DNA of 64,000 bases from Winogradskyella epiphytica (lineage in GTDB: Bacteria > Bacteroidota > Bacteroidia > Flavobacteriales > Flavobacteriaceae), in NCBI RefSeq assembly GCF_003217215.1, contig NZ_QJTD01000001.1, positions 434,001-498,000 on the forward strand. The letters run 5' to 3'. The translations under genes and the position numbers were made by a program. Of this stretch, positions 25,404 to 34,700 are shown piece after piece (the first letter of the stretch is position 1; each line of letters starts with the position of its first letter). A model generated the notes under the pieces. It saw only the letters and a program-made list of their open reading frames with translations. It was not told where the DNA came from and did no database searches.

Positions 25404-25436
25404 ACTAAATTTTTAGTTCAAACTAAGTTTTTAGTT
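25403..25436. promoter_or_regulatory. Two tandem BlaI-type operators
   Basis: AACTAAATTTTTAGTT (25403-25418) and AACTAAGTTTTTAGTT (25421-25436) are 16-bp dyads differing by one base, 18 bases apart start to start, so they lie on nearly the same DNA face. Both contain ACTAA..TTTAGT. They sit between the divergent blaI and DUF456 genes and may affect both, although the -10 element seen belongs to blaI. Confidence 0.75.
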
Positions 25437-25494
25437 GTAAAAATGTAACATTGCTTTGCCTTTTGCGTCTAATTACTGAAAGAAATAAGTAAAT

Positions 25495-25992
25495 ATGGAA
25501 ATAGTTTTAGTGCTCCTTGCCCTAGTTTTAATGATTTTAGGCGTGTTAGGAAGTTTTTTACCGGTTTTACCCGGACCACTTACTAGTTGGGTAGGACTTT
25601 TAGTTTTACATCTGACTGAAGGTGTTGAAATGAGTCAGACCTTTTTAATTGTCACACTTATAGTTGCCGGAGTTATTTACGTCCTTGACTATATTATCCC
25701 TGCTATTGGAACCAAAAAATATGGTGGCAGTAAAGCTGGCATGATTGGAACCACTTTAGGCTTAATAATTGGCTTACTCTCGCCTATTCCATTCGGAATT
25801 ATTATAGGACCTTTCGTTGGCGCCTTAATTGGTGAAATGATGAGTAGAAATGATTTGGATAAAGCCTTAAAAGCAGCCTTTGGTTCATTCTTAGGATTTA
25901 TAGCTTCAACCTTTTTGAAATTTATAGTAGCTGTAGTGTATTTAGGATTCTTTATTGTAGAACTATCCGGTCATAATGCGAATTGGTACTAA
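25495..25992 (+). CDS. DUF456 membrane protein
   Basis: The 165-residue protein matches DUF456 along its length, with three to five hydrophobic segments and glycine-rich turns: LGVLGSFLPVLPGPLTSWVG, a central KKYGGSKAGMIGTTLG loop, and IGPFVGALIGEM. The function of the family is unknown. It is transcribed divergently from the blaI operon and ends in its own terminator at 26007-26036; the tandem dyads upstream could also control it. Confidence 0.85.
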   Translation: MEIVLVLLALVLMILGVLGSFLPVLPGPLTSWVGLLVLHLTEGVEMSQTFLIVTLIVAGVIYVLDYIIPAIGTKKYGGSKAGMIGTTLGLIIGLLSPIPFGIIIGPFVGALIGEMMSRNDLDKALKAAFGSFLGFIASTFLKFIVAVVYLGFFIVELSGHNANWY

Positions 25993-26006
25993 TGACAGAA
26001 AAGAAA

Positions 26007-26036
26007 AAACCCAGTCTTTAGGTAAAGACTAGGTTT
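26007..26036 (+). terminator. Terminator after DUF456
   Basis: A 13-bp stem with one mismatch (AAACCcAGTCTTT/AAAGACTaGGTTT) and a 4-nt loop is followed by AATTTTC, 14 bases past the stop codon. The 200 bases beyond it, up to the response-regulator gene, show nothing I can name. Confidence 0.65.
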
Positions 26037-26240
26037 AATTTTCTTGCTATTAACTCAACAATTACTTAACGAGGGATTAATTAATTAACTAATGTTGACT
26101 TCTGTAAATATAGTATACATAATTCACTTTTCCTTGTGGTAAAACCGCAAACTTGTTGTGGAAAAAACGTAATTTATAGCATTCGCAGTATCTTAGAGCC
26201 TATTTTTACAGGGTTCAAATACTCGTTTTTTATACTATTT

Positions 26241-26909
26241 TTATAAAAATCCTTTCTCTCTAGCCTCTTTTAGTAAAGTTTCGTCCTTTCCATCCGATAC
26301 AGAGAATAATAATTTCAATTGTTTTTTTCGTTTTTCTAATGCAGAAGTAGACAAGGAAATATACTCATTCAAACTTTTCGTTTTAATTCCTTGAGATAAT
26401 AAGTGAAGGATTTTTCGATTGATATCATCTACATAAATTTCACTTGTAAATGTTTTCTTTACATAATTATTTACCGTAGTGCTGTAATAAGGCGGAGATT
26501 TTAAAATATGCTGGAACGCATCTGCCAACTCCATAGACGTTAAATCACTTTTAATAAGAAAACCGTCAGGATCTATTTCTTTAATAATATTATGAATTCG
26601 GAAGGATTCATTGAACATTGTGAGAATTACAATTTTAGCATTTGGCAATAATTTCTTCGCCAATAAGGCCAAGTCCTCTCCTGAAGCATACTTTCCATCG
26701 TCTGATGCCGGAAGACTGATGTCAAAAAAGCAAACATCGTAAGGCGTAGCTTCTCCTGCACGCTCAATCATTATGGCAGCGGTATCACAATTATTTGCGG
26801 TATCTATACGTAAGGTTTGATCGTCATCCTTTGTTGCCATTAATACATTTTGATAGCCTTCTATAATTATAGGGTGGTCGTCTACCATTAAAATGTTTAA
26901 GTGTTTCAT
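26241..26909 (-). CDS. Response regulator with LuxR-type HTH
   Basis: The 222-residue protein has a receiver domain with acidic pocket Asp10-Asp11 (MVDDHP), phosphoacceptor Asp63 (CFFDISLP) and a C-terminal helix-turn-helix (about 155-222) of the LuxR/FixJ group, which is divergent (LSQGIKTKSLNEYISLSTSALEKR read in parts). The start overlaps the kinase stop by four bases, so the two form a pair. It is the typical partner of HisKA_3 kinases and should act on promoters when phosphorylated. Confidence 0.88.
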   Translation of the reverse strand: MKHLNILMVDDHPIIIEGYQNVLMATKDDDQTLRIDTANNCDTAAIMIERAGEATPYDVCFFDISLPASDDGKYASGEDLALLAKKLLPNAKIVILTMFNESFRIHNIIKEIDPDGFLIKSDLTSMELADAFQHILKSPPYYSTTVNNYVKKTFTSEIYVDDINRKILHLLSQGIKTKSLNEYISLSTSALEKRKKQLKLLFSVSDGKDETLLKEAREKGFL

Positions 26910-28945
26910 GTTGATTGGTTTATATAGGGAATCTTAACATTAACTTTTGTACCATGACCAGATTGCGATGTAAAACTTACTGAACCAGAAATATCCTTTA
27001 CTCGAGATTCCATGTTTTTGACTCCAATACCTTTTCTACTTTTTGTTGTATCAAAGCCATCGCCATCATCTATGATATCCAAGCAAATTAAGTTTTTTTC
27101 TAGTGAAATGCTAATTTCAACAGTTTGCGCATTGGCGTGTTTATAGATATTCTGCATGGACTCCTGAATAATCCTGTAAATGTTAATTTTAGTTTTATTG
27201 GACACTAAATCCCAACTAATATCATCCGTGTAATTAAATTCATATTCTAAATCATAGGCTTCTGTTTGAGTTCTGATTAACTCTGAAACAATTTCCATAA
27301 ATCCTGAGCCAGAAACAAAATCGGTATTTAACTCATGTGATATTTTTCGAATATCTTCTTCAATAATTTTAAGCTGACTAATATAATTGGCCCTAGTTAG
27401 TTCAGCTTCCTTACCTTCTTTTAAATTAATACTATCTAAACTCAACCTGGTTCCGAAAAGCCTACCTAATACCCCATCGTGCAATTCCTTGGAGACCCTC
27501 ATTTTTTCTTTTGCCCTAGCTTCATCCACTTTATCTTGTTGAATCAACATTAAGTTATAAATATCTTCATTGGCTTTTTGCTGCACTTGATTCAGCTTTA
27601 ACTTTCGGTTTTTTGCTCGTTGAGAAACAATAATAAATGAGAGAACAGCCGTAACCATAAGGCCCATTGATAAGATAAGAAGATATAAGTTTTCCTTAGA
27701 TATTTGTTTGTTCTTAGCCTCGAGCTCTTCAGTCTCTAATTCAATTCTAGCAAACTTATTCCTCACATTTCTTTCAACATTTAAGAGACTATCACTAAGC
27801 TTTATATGTTCATTAAAATATCTTTTAGATGTTTCTCCTTCATTAAGTTCTGCCAATAAAAGCATTGACTGAAACAGAATTTCATTCACTTCTAGATTTT
27901 TAGACAGCTGATATGCTTCTTCTGCTAAATTGAGAGCTTTATCTTTTTCATTTATAGAATTATAAAATTTCGCCATGCTAATTACCGTCCCCGTCTTAGT
28001 GAGGTCATCGTTTAAACTATCGGCTATTGCATAAGACTTTTCAAAAGATGAAACTATATTTTCCCTATCATATGTACCAGTCAGGAATTCAGTAAAAGCT
28101 AAATTCTCTAATATTAGAGCATAAAACGAAGGGTCATCTTCATATAAATTTGAGGTAGATAAGACCTCCTTGAATATTTCCTTTGATTCAGCGTACAACC
28201 CTTGTTTCCGTTTTACATAGGCAATATTGTTCAAGGAGTAAATTCCATTATTATAATCATTCTCCATGCGTTTAGCCACTTTTAGAGCCTCATCATGATA
28301 CTCTAAGGCCTTTTCATTTTCACCAATAGCGTCTGCAATATTCCCCAATAGATTGTAAAGAATCCATTTACGATCTAAAATAATATTAGTCTCTTGTACA
28401 CCTTCTAGTAAACGTAAGGCCTTGATCGCATTTTCGTCAGCTCCAAAGTAGTCTTTTCCATCCACTTGTAAAGTCGCTAGACTACTCAGACTATTCGAGA
28501 GAAATATATTATCATTAATCTCATCAAATACATTAACTGCCTTGAGGTAATAATGGTAAGAGCTGTCTTTAACGCCAGTATGAAAATAGGAAAACCCAAG
28601 AGCATCATAAGCATTTCCTAAGGAGCTAGAATCGGCTATTTTTACGGCAAGGTTTTTAATCTTTTGGTTACTTTGGATGTAATCATCCATTTGCCCCATG
28701 TCGAAATAATAATTCCGAATTTGTTTAGTCGTTTCTAACTGAATAGAATCATTTTTTAAGCCCTGAGCTATACGATCCGCTCGTTGAAGAATCTCGAGTC
28801 GTTCATCATCTGAATATTGATCGTTTTCTGCAACTTTAATAAGCTGAGTAATACTGTCCTTTAATTTCCTTTCAGACTTCATTTGTGAATTACCTACACT
28901 TGGTAGATACAAGAGGAAAATGAAGAAAAGGAGATTTAATTTCAA
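26906..28945 (-). CDS. TPR-containing sensor histidine kinase (HisKA_3 type)
   Basis: The 679-residue protein has a signal peptide-like start (1-20), about nine TPR units (to about 400) that should lie in the periplasm, a membrane segment (about 424-444), a coiled linker, a HisKA_3 dimerisation domain with phosphoacceptor His489 in KELHDGVLG, and a HATPase_c domain (N box IIQESMQNIYKHAN, G1 box DDGDGFD, ending GHGTKVNVKIPY). It would autophosphorylate and pass phosphate to the overlapping regulator. The periplasmic TPR array as sensor suggests detection of a protein or peptide. Confidence 0.9.
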   Translation of the reverse strand: MKLNLLFFIFLLYLPSVGNSQMKSERKLKDSITQLIKVAENDQYSDDERLEILQRADRIAQGLKNDSIQLETTKQIRNYYFDMGQMDDYIQSNQKIKNLAVKIADSSSLGNAYDALGFSYFHTGVKDSSYHYYLKAVNVFDEINDNIFLSNSLSSLATLQVDGKDYFGADENAIKALRLLEGVQETNIILDRKWILYNLLGNIADAIGENEKALEYHDEALKVAKRMENDYNNGIYSLNNIAYVKRKQGLYAESKEIFKEVLSTSNLYEDDPSFYALILENLAFTEFLTGTYDRENIVSSFEKSYAIADSLNDDLTKTGTVISMAKFYNSINEKDKALNLAEEAYQLSKNLEVNEILFQSMLLLAELNEGETSKRYFNEHIKLSDSLLNVERNVRNKFARIELETEELEAKNKQISKENLYLLILSMGLMVTAVLSFIIVSQRAKNRKLKLNQVQQKANEDIYNLMLIQQDKVDEARAKEKMRVSKELHDGVLGRLFGTRLSLDSINLKEGKEAELTRANYISQLKIIEEDIRKISHELNTDFVSGSGFMEIVSELIRTQTEAYDLEYEFNYTDDISWDLVSNKTKINIYRIIQESMQNIYKHANAQTVEISISLEKNLICLDIIDDGDGFDTTKSRKGIGVKNMESRVKDISGSVSFTSQSGHGTKVNVKIPYINQST

Positions 28946-28969
28946 AATATTATAGTTCAGTATTCACTT

Positions 28970-28998
28970 CAAATTTAAACTAAAATATCTTGTTTTCA
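28970..28998 (-). promoter_or_regulatory. Promoter of the histidine kinase pair
   Basis: On the minus strand TTG (28996-28998) and TAAATTTG (28970-28977) are 18 bases apart, a full Bacteroidota promoter, 25 bases before the kinase start. Confidence 0.6.
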
Positions 28999-29019
28999 AT
29001 ACACTAATTTTAACAAAGC

Positions 29020-29045
29020 AAGCCCTTACTTATGAGTAAAGGCTT
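29020..29045 (-). terminator. Hairpin after the small exported peptide gene
   Basis: An 11-bp stem with one mismatch (AAGCCcTTACT/AGTAAaGGCTT) and a 4-nt loop lies 24 bases past the stop of the 59-residue gene. No strong T run follows, so the call is moderate. Confidence 0.5.
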
Positions 29046-29068
29046 ATGTATTAAATTTGGTTAAATAA

Positions 29069-29248
29069 TTATCCGCGAGTAGGCACAGACAATTTAGTCT
29101 TTCTATGCGCTAACAAGTCAATTTTAGTAGATCTTTCTTTGATTTCAGTATCTACATCTGCTACTGTTGTTACAGACTCTCGATTTACTACTGAAACTGT
29201 TAACAATAAAACGGCTACTAGTGCAAGGGTAATTTTTAGGGTTTTCAT
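29069..29248 (-). CDS. Small (59 aa) exported or membrane peptide, unknown
   Basis: A complete frame from ATG 29248 to TAA 29069 encodes 59 residues: MKTLKITLALVAVLLLTVS is a strong signal peptide or membrane anchor, and the rest (VTTVADVDTEIKERSTKIDL, then LAHRKTKLSVPTRG) is charged and soluble. The hydrophobic start, preserved frame and a hairpin just downstream support a real gene. I do not know the family. It lies 123 bases upstream of the kinase gene on the same strand, with its own hairpin and a separate kinase promoter between them, so it could be a ligand or a target of that system, which is inference. Confidence 0.65.
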   Translation of the reverse strand: MKTLKITLALVAVLLLTVSVVNRESVTTVADVDTEIKERSTKIDLLAHRKTKLSVPTRG

Positions 29249-29337
29249 AAGTATTTAATTAAAGTTTTAAAATTTAGTTACATAATAATTTACAACGCAA
29301 AGCGCTGCTTAATTGGGAGGGAATGGATTATTAATTA

Positions 29338-29354
29338 TTTAGGTTAAACCTAAA
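29338..29354. repeat. 17-bp perfect palindrome upstream of the small peptide gene
   Basis: TTTAGGTT and AACCTAAA flank a single A, about 90 bases before the ATG at 29248. The size and symmetry suit a dimeric regulator. Confidence 0.4.
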
Positions 29355-29895
29355 AAAGCACTAAAATTAAAACGAGGGACGTTTAAGTCTTAAAGTAAAA
29401 TGGATTAATTCTTTCCTTAACAAGTGATTTTTAGACTCATAAAGGACTACAAATATACACGGAAAATTAAATTACGCAAATTTACCATCGATTAAATGCA
29501 TATTTCATCCGACAAAGTTCCTTTTTTGTAAGTATTATACAAATAAATGTCTTTAGACATAGTAAAACTTCTAAAGCACATACTAATGAACTCTTGTGGA
29601 TTTATTGGTAGAAAATAATAACTGGAGTTGCCGAATACTTAACGTATTGATTTTCAGGATTCCCTGAAATAATTTTTGGGCACCTGAAGAAAAAATGGGA
29701 CACCTAATAGGACACCTTTTTATTTGGTTTTTGAAGATAAGAACCATCCTAAAACAAAAAAGCATCCCAATCTTCTTATTCAGAAAAAAGGAAAGCTTCT
29801 CATTGGAATTTCCAACAACATTGGAAACTTCACTACTCTAGGACTTCTCCTAGAACAACACAACATTTTCAAATTCCCAAAACTCTGGAAATCTC

Positions 29896-29927
29896 GCGAA
29901 AAAAAAGCCTCAATTTCTTGAAGCTTT
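29896..29927 (-). terminator. Terminator of tRNA-Asp
   Basis: A 10-bp stem with one mismatch (AAAGCcTCAA/TTGAaGCTTT) and TTTC loop is followed on the minus strand by a run of T, 17 bases past the tRNA 3' end. Confidence 0.75.
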
Positions 29928-29943
29928 AGTTTTGCAATTTTAG

Positions 29944-30017
29944 CGGTCTGGACGGGACTCGAACCCGCGACCTTCGCCGTGACAGGGCGACATTCTAACC
30001 AACTGAACTACCAGACC
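29944..30017 (-). tRNA. tRNA-Asp (anticodon GUC)
   Basis: On the minus strand 74 bases fold as a cloverleaf with acceptor GGTCTGG/CCAGACC, discriminator G, D loop AGTTGGTTAGA, anticodon loop CTGTCAC giving GTC, and T arm GCGGGTTCGAGTCCCGT. CCA is not encoded. A terminator lies just downstream. Confidence 0.96.
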
Positions 30018-30083
30018 GTTGCGTAATTGCGAGGGCAAATATACACCGCATTTTCAATTTCACAAACAAAAATCAAAAAAAAA

Positions 30084-31013
30084 TTAAATAAATTTTTGTC
30101 GCTCTATCATATATGAGGTCAATATGCTATTGAAACCAGCGCTAATATCGGCTTCTACATACTTAATTCTATATTGCCCACAACGAAGCTTCAAATTTGT
30201 AAAATAGTCACGTACAGCCTTTTCATAGTTATCCCTTATGGTATCAGCGTACAAATTAATGTGCTCTCCTGTCTCAATATCTATAAATCGTTTAGGTCTA
30301 TTATCAAAATCAAAAGAGAGCTCTCTTTTTTTGTCAAACACATGAAATAAGACCACCTCATGCTTATTATGCTTTAAGTGACGTAATGCTTCAAATAGTT
30401 TTTCGTCATCTTCAGCCGATTGAAACATGTCCGTAAATAAAAATATTAAAGATCTGCGATGGATTTTTTCTGCAATCAGATGTAAATATTTATAAGTCTC
30501 TGTTTGTTTTGCTTTTGGATTCGAAACTACGGCTTCATTTAATTGATGTAACAACATATGATGATGACGCTCACTCCCTTTTTCAGGTGCATAAAAATCA
30601 TAATTATCACTGTAAATACTTAATCCTACAGCGTCACGTTGCTTTTTTAAAATATGCATCAATGAGGCACTCGCTAAGGCCGAGAATGCAATTTTATTAA
30701 GGTTTTCTAAGGTTGTGCCGGCCGATTCAGGATAATGCATAGAACTACTGTTATCGACGATGAGATGACATCTTAAATTAGTTTCCTCATCATAGCGCTT
30801 GGTATATAAACGATCTGTCTTGGCATACAATTTCCAATCTATATGTTTGGTGCTTTCACCTTGATTATAGATTTTATGTTCAGCAAATTCGGCAGAAAAC
30901 CCATGAAACGGACTTTTGTGCATACCTGCAATAAAACCCTCTACGACTTGCTTAGCGAGTAATTCAAGATTCTTAAAACCTCCTGCTTTGTTGAGTTCTT
31001 GTTGTAAGTCCAT
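30084..31013 (-). CDS. DUF58 domain protein (MoxR-associated type)
   Basis: The 309-residue protein fits DUF58 with a vWA-like core: the entry motif GESTKHIDWKLYAKTDRLYTKRYDEE (read in parts, about 52-78), MIDAS-like DNSSSM near residue 88, and a later LFTDMFQ. Such proteins usually work with a MoxR-type AAA ATPase in assembling or activating other complexes, and often precede batA/batB genes. Neither is adjacent here, so it is a lone copy. It has no membrane segment. The gene stands alone between tRNA-Asp and thioredoxin on the same strand. Confidence 0.88.
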   Translation of the reverse strand: MDLQQELNKAGGFKNLELLAKQVVEGFIAGMHKSPFHGFSAEFAEHKIYNQGESTKHIDWKLYAKTDRLYTKRYDEETNLRCHLIVDNSSSMHYPESAGTTLENLNKIAFSALASASLMHILKKQRDAVGLSIYSDNYDFYAPEKGSERHHHMLLHQLNEAVVSNPKAKQTETYKYLHLIAEKIHRRSLIFLFTDMFQSAEDDEKLFEALRHLKHNKHEVVLFHVFDKKRELSFDFDNRPKRFIDIETGEHINLYADTIRDNYEKAVRDYFTNLKLRCGQYRIKYVEADISAGFNSILTSYMIERQKFI

Positions 31014-31172
31014 TTATTAAAAGATAGAATACGGTCTATTGAGCTATGATCCTTTGAAATTATATATACTACTAAAAAGGTATGTTGACTGTTAGGCAAT
31101 ATGGGACTTGACTTCTATGAAAACGCATTAACAATTTCCAAATTTCTAATCCTTAATATCTAACATCTGTCC

Positions 31173-31208
31173 AAACTAAAAAAGGTTTGCCGTATAGGCA
31201 AACCTTTT
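31173..31208 (-). terminator. Terminator of trxA
   Basis: A perfect 12-bp stem (AAAAGGTTTGCC/GGCAAACCTTTT) with a 5-nt loop is followed on the minus strand by a T run, 23 bases past the trxA stop. Confidence 0.85.
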
Positions 31209-31230
31209 ATCAATTCTTTTAGAGTAAAGA

Positions 31231-31548
31231 CTATAAAAGTGCGTCGATAGCGTCTGAATATGCGTTTTTAGGCGCCACTCCAACTTGACGACCAACAACT
31301 TCACCATTTTGAAAAATCAAAACAGTTGGGATGTTTCTAACACCATATTTTGCAGCAAATTCTTGATTTGCATCAACATCTACTTTACCAACTACAGCTA
31401 TCCCTTCGTATTCTGTGCTAATTTCGTCAATGATTGGTCCAACCATACGACAAGGTCCACACCAAGCAGCCCAAAAATCAACCATTACTGGCTTTTCGCT
31501 CTTTAATACTGTCTCTTCAAAATTTGCATCTGTTATTTCTAATGCCAT
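31231..31548 (-). CDS. trxA: Thioredoxin
   Basis: The 105-residue cytosolic protein is a full thioredoxin with the active site WCGPC (Cys30, Cys33), the buried Asp24 in VDFWAAWC, the cis-proline loop RNIPTVLIF and a final G-x-APK helix. It reduces disulfides using electrons from thioredoxin reductase. It is transcribed alone behind a TAATTTTG -10 element and ends in a strong hairpin. Confidence 0.96.
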   Translation of the reverse strand: MALEITDANFEETVLKSEKPVMVDFWAAWCGPCRMVGPIIDEISTEYEGIAVVGKVDVDANQEFAAKYGVRNIPTVLIFQNGEVVGRQVGVAPKNAYSDAIDALL

Positions 31549-31609
31549 AATTATTATTTTTTAATTGTATTGTACTTCAACTTAAACCTACCTTCTACCG
31601 GCAGATTCA

Positions 31610-31617
31610 CAAAATTA
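31610..31617 (-). promoter_or_regulatory. -10 element of trxA
   Basis: On the minus strand this reads TAATTTTG, a perfect TAnnTTTG, 61 bases before the start codon. Confidence 0.45.
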
Positions 31618-31716
31618 GTCAAAATATTTCTGAAACCTTACAAACCCCGTATATGTTTTACTTATAGCTTTATTGAAGACCTATATATTCGGCTAATCCT
31701 CCATTAAATCAGCCTA

Positions 31717-34700
31717 TTAATTCAACTTATACATCACATCATGTTCCGTTAACTGATTCAATAATTCTTGAGATATTTTAATCTTATTTTTTCGACTAGG
31801 CATTTGAACCTTTATCTTTTCAGCATTGTCATAGACTACAAAATTTAGAGTCTGATTACCTTCATGAGTCTTTACTAAATCGTACAATATGGAAACAGTA
31901 TCCTTTTCTAAATCTCTAATATTTAGTTGAATTGACAATTTTTTCGCATAAGTATCCATCACATCATGCAGCAATTGGAAACTATTAAACTGAATCCTTG
32001 GATCACCTTTTTTACCAGTATCTCTATTTGTCCAACCTTCTCGGACAAATGCTCTCACATAGACGAAGGAATTAATTACAAAGAAGTGCCTGAATTTCAA
32101 ATAGTCCTCACCAAATATTCTGAATTCAAAACTATCCGTATAATCTTCTATAGTGAATAGAGCCCAACCTTTTCCTTGTTTACTAACACGATGTTGCACA
32201 TCAGTAACTACACCACCAAAAGTGACTTCCTTATTAACAATGTCTTCTAAATTATTAAATAGAGCTACGGTTCCATTACAGAAGGTTTTCATTTCGATTG
32301 AGAAATCATCTAAAGGGTGACCAGAAATGTAAATTCCAACAACTTCTTTTTCTCTAGATAGTTTTTCCATAGTTCCCCAATCTTCACATGGTGGAACTTG
32401 TGGTTCGGCAATTTGTACATCACTTGCTTCTCCGAACAAACTTACTTGAGCCGAATTTTCATTCTCCTGATGTTTTGCTCCATATTTCACGGCTTTTTCC
32501 AAAAAGGTAATTCCATCACCATCATGCGCAAAATACTGTGCTCTATGTGTATCGGTAAAACAATCAAACCCTCCTGCGTTTGCTAAACCTTCAAAGGCCT
32601 TTTTATTGGCTGCACGTAAATCGATACGTTTGGCTAAATCGAAAATAGATTTATAATGACCGTCTTTTCTGTTTTCAACAATAGTCTTAACAGCACCATG
32701 ACCTACACCTTTTATGGCTCCCATTCCAAAACGAACGGCATTATCTTTATTTACAGAGAATTTATAAAAACTTTCATTGACACTTGGTCCTAAAACAGGA
32801 AGTCGCATCCGTTTACACTCTTCCATAAAGAAGGTTACAGACTTAATATCATTCATGTTATTAGAAAGTACCGCTGCCATATATTCTGCAGGATAATGTG
32901 CTTTTAAATAAGCTGTTTGGTACGCAATCCATGCATAACATGTAGAGTGCGATTTATTGAAGGCGTAACTTGCAAAGGCTTCCCAATCCTTCCAGATTTT
33001 TTCAAGTTTTGTCTTGTCTAAACCTTTAGCTCCTGCCTGATCAATAAATTTCGGTTTCATTTTATCCAAAACCGCAATTTGTTTTTTACCCATGGCTTTC
33101 CTCAAGACATCGGCTTCACCCTTAGTGAAATCTGCCAATTTCTGAGAAAGTAACATCACCTGCTCTTGGTAAACCGTAATACCATAAGTTTCCTTAAGAT
33201 ATTCTTCCATTTCAGGTAAATCGTATTCGATTTCTTCATCACCATGTTTACGAGCAATAAAGCTTGGAATATACTCCATTGGCCCTGGACGATACAAAGC
33301 GTTCATTGCAATTAAATCATCAAAAACCGTGGGTTTCAGATTTTTCATGTGTTTCTGCATACCTGGTGATTCATATTGGAACACACCAACAGTTTCACCA
33401 CGTTGGAAAAGTTTGTAAGTTTCCTCATCATCTAATGGAAACGTATCAGGATCTAATGTAATACCGTGTTTAGCCTTAACAATTTTCACGGTATCCTTAA
33501 TTAAAGTCAAGGTTTTCAATCCCAAGAAATCCATTTTCAACAAGCCTGCGCTTTCTACCACCGAGTTATCGAATTGGGTCACATATAAATCGGAATCTTT
33601 AGCTACAGAAACCGGTACATAATTCGTAATATCTCCTGGCGTAATAATAACACCACAAGCATGAATCCCAGTATTTCTAACCGAACCTTCTAATATTCGT
33701 GCTTGATTTACGGTTTCGGCTTGTAAATCTTCACCATCGGATATATTAAGAAGTTCATTGATTTTTTCTAAATCTTCGGATCTAAACTTTTTAGCTAATT
33801 CCTTTTCTGAAAGTCCAAATATCTTTCCAAGTTTAGACATCAGTGGTATTAACTTCGCGATATGATCGGCTTCATTTAGTGGCAAATCCAAAACTCTCGC
33901 AGTATCTCGAATAGACGATTTTGCTGCCATGGTTCCGTAAGTAATAATCTGAGCCACTTGGTTTGCTCCGTACTTATCAATTACATATTGCATGACACGA
34001 CCACGGCCCTCATCATCAAAATCAATATCAATATCGGGCATACTCACACGATCCGGATTCAAGAAACGCTCAAAAAGTAAGTCGTACTTAATGGGGTCAA
34101 TATTCGTAATCCAAAGACAATAAGCTACTACAGAACCTGCTGCAGAACCACGTCCTGGCCCCACAGAAACATCCATATTTCTCGCTTCACGAATAAAATC
34201 TTCAACAATTAGGAAGTAACCAGGATAACCTGTATTCTCAATTACGCTTAACTCAAAATCGAGACGCTCTTCTATCTCAGGGGTAATTTCACCGTAACGC
34301 TTTTTAGCGCCTTCATAAGTTAAATGCCTTAAATAAGCATTCTCACCTCGCTTACCATTATCTTTTAAATCATCCTCATGCTTAAACTCATCTGGAATAT
34401 CGAAAGCGGGTAATAATACGTCACGAGCTAACTCATAAGGTTCAATTTTATCTATAACTTCTTGAATATTAACAATAGCTTCAGGAACATCTCTAAACAA
34501 CGCCTTCATCTCTTCCGAAGACTTAAAGTAATATTCTTGATTCGGTAAACCGTATCGGTAGCCACGACCTCGACCAATAGGAGTAGCTTGTTTTTCTCCG
34601 TCTTTTACACACAGTAAAATATCATGGGCATTGGCATTCTCCTGCTCGACGTAATATGTATTATTTGTAGCGACTAATTTAACATCATGCTTTTTAGAAA

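Larger units (their letters stand above)
29249..29943. other. Gene-free segment
   Basis: I see no convincing gene here. It holds a 17-bp palindrome at 29338-29354, three short copies of GG-n-CACCT around 29688-29717, and the tRNA-Asp terminator at 29904-29927. Frames of about 60 codons on both strands lack any protein-like composition. Confidence 0.5.

Noticed and set aside
29583..29921. Frames of about 60 codons on both strands between the small peptide and tRNA-Asp
   Set aside because: No signal, domain or start context supports them; the plus-strand frame runs into the tRNA-Asp terminator.
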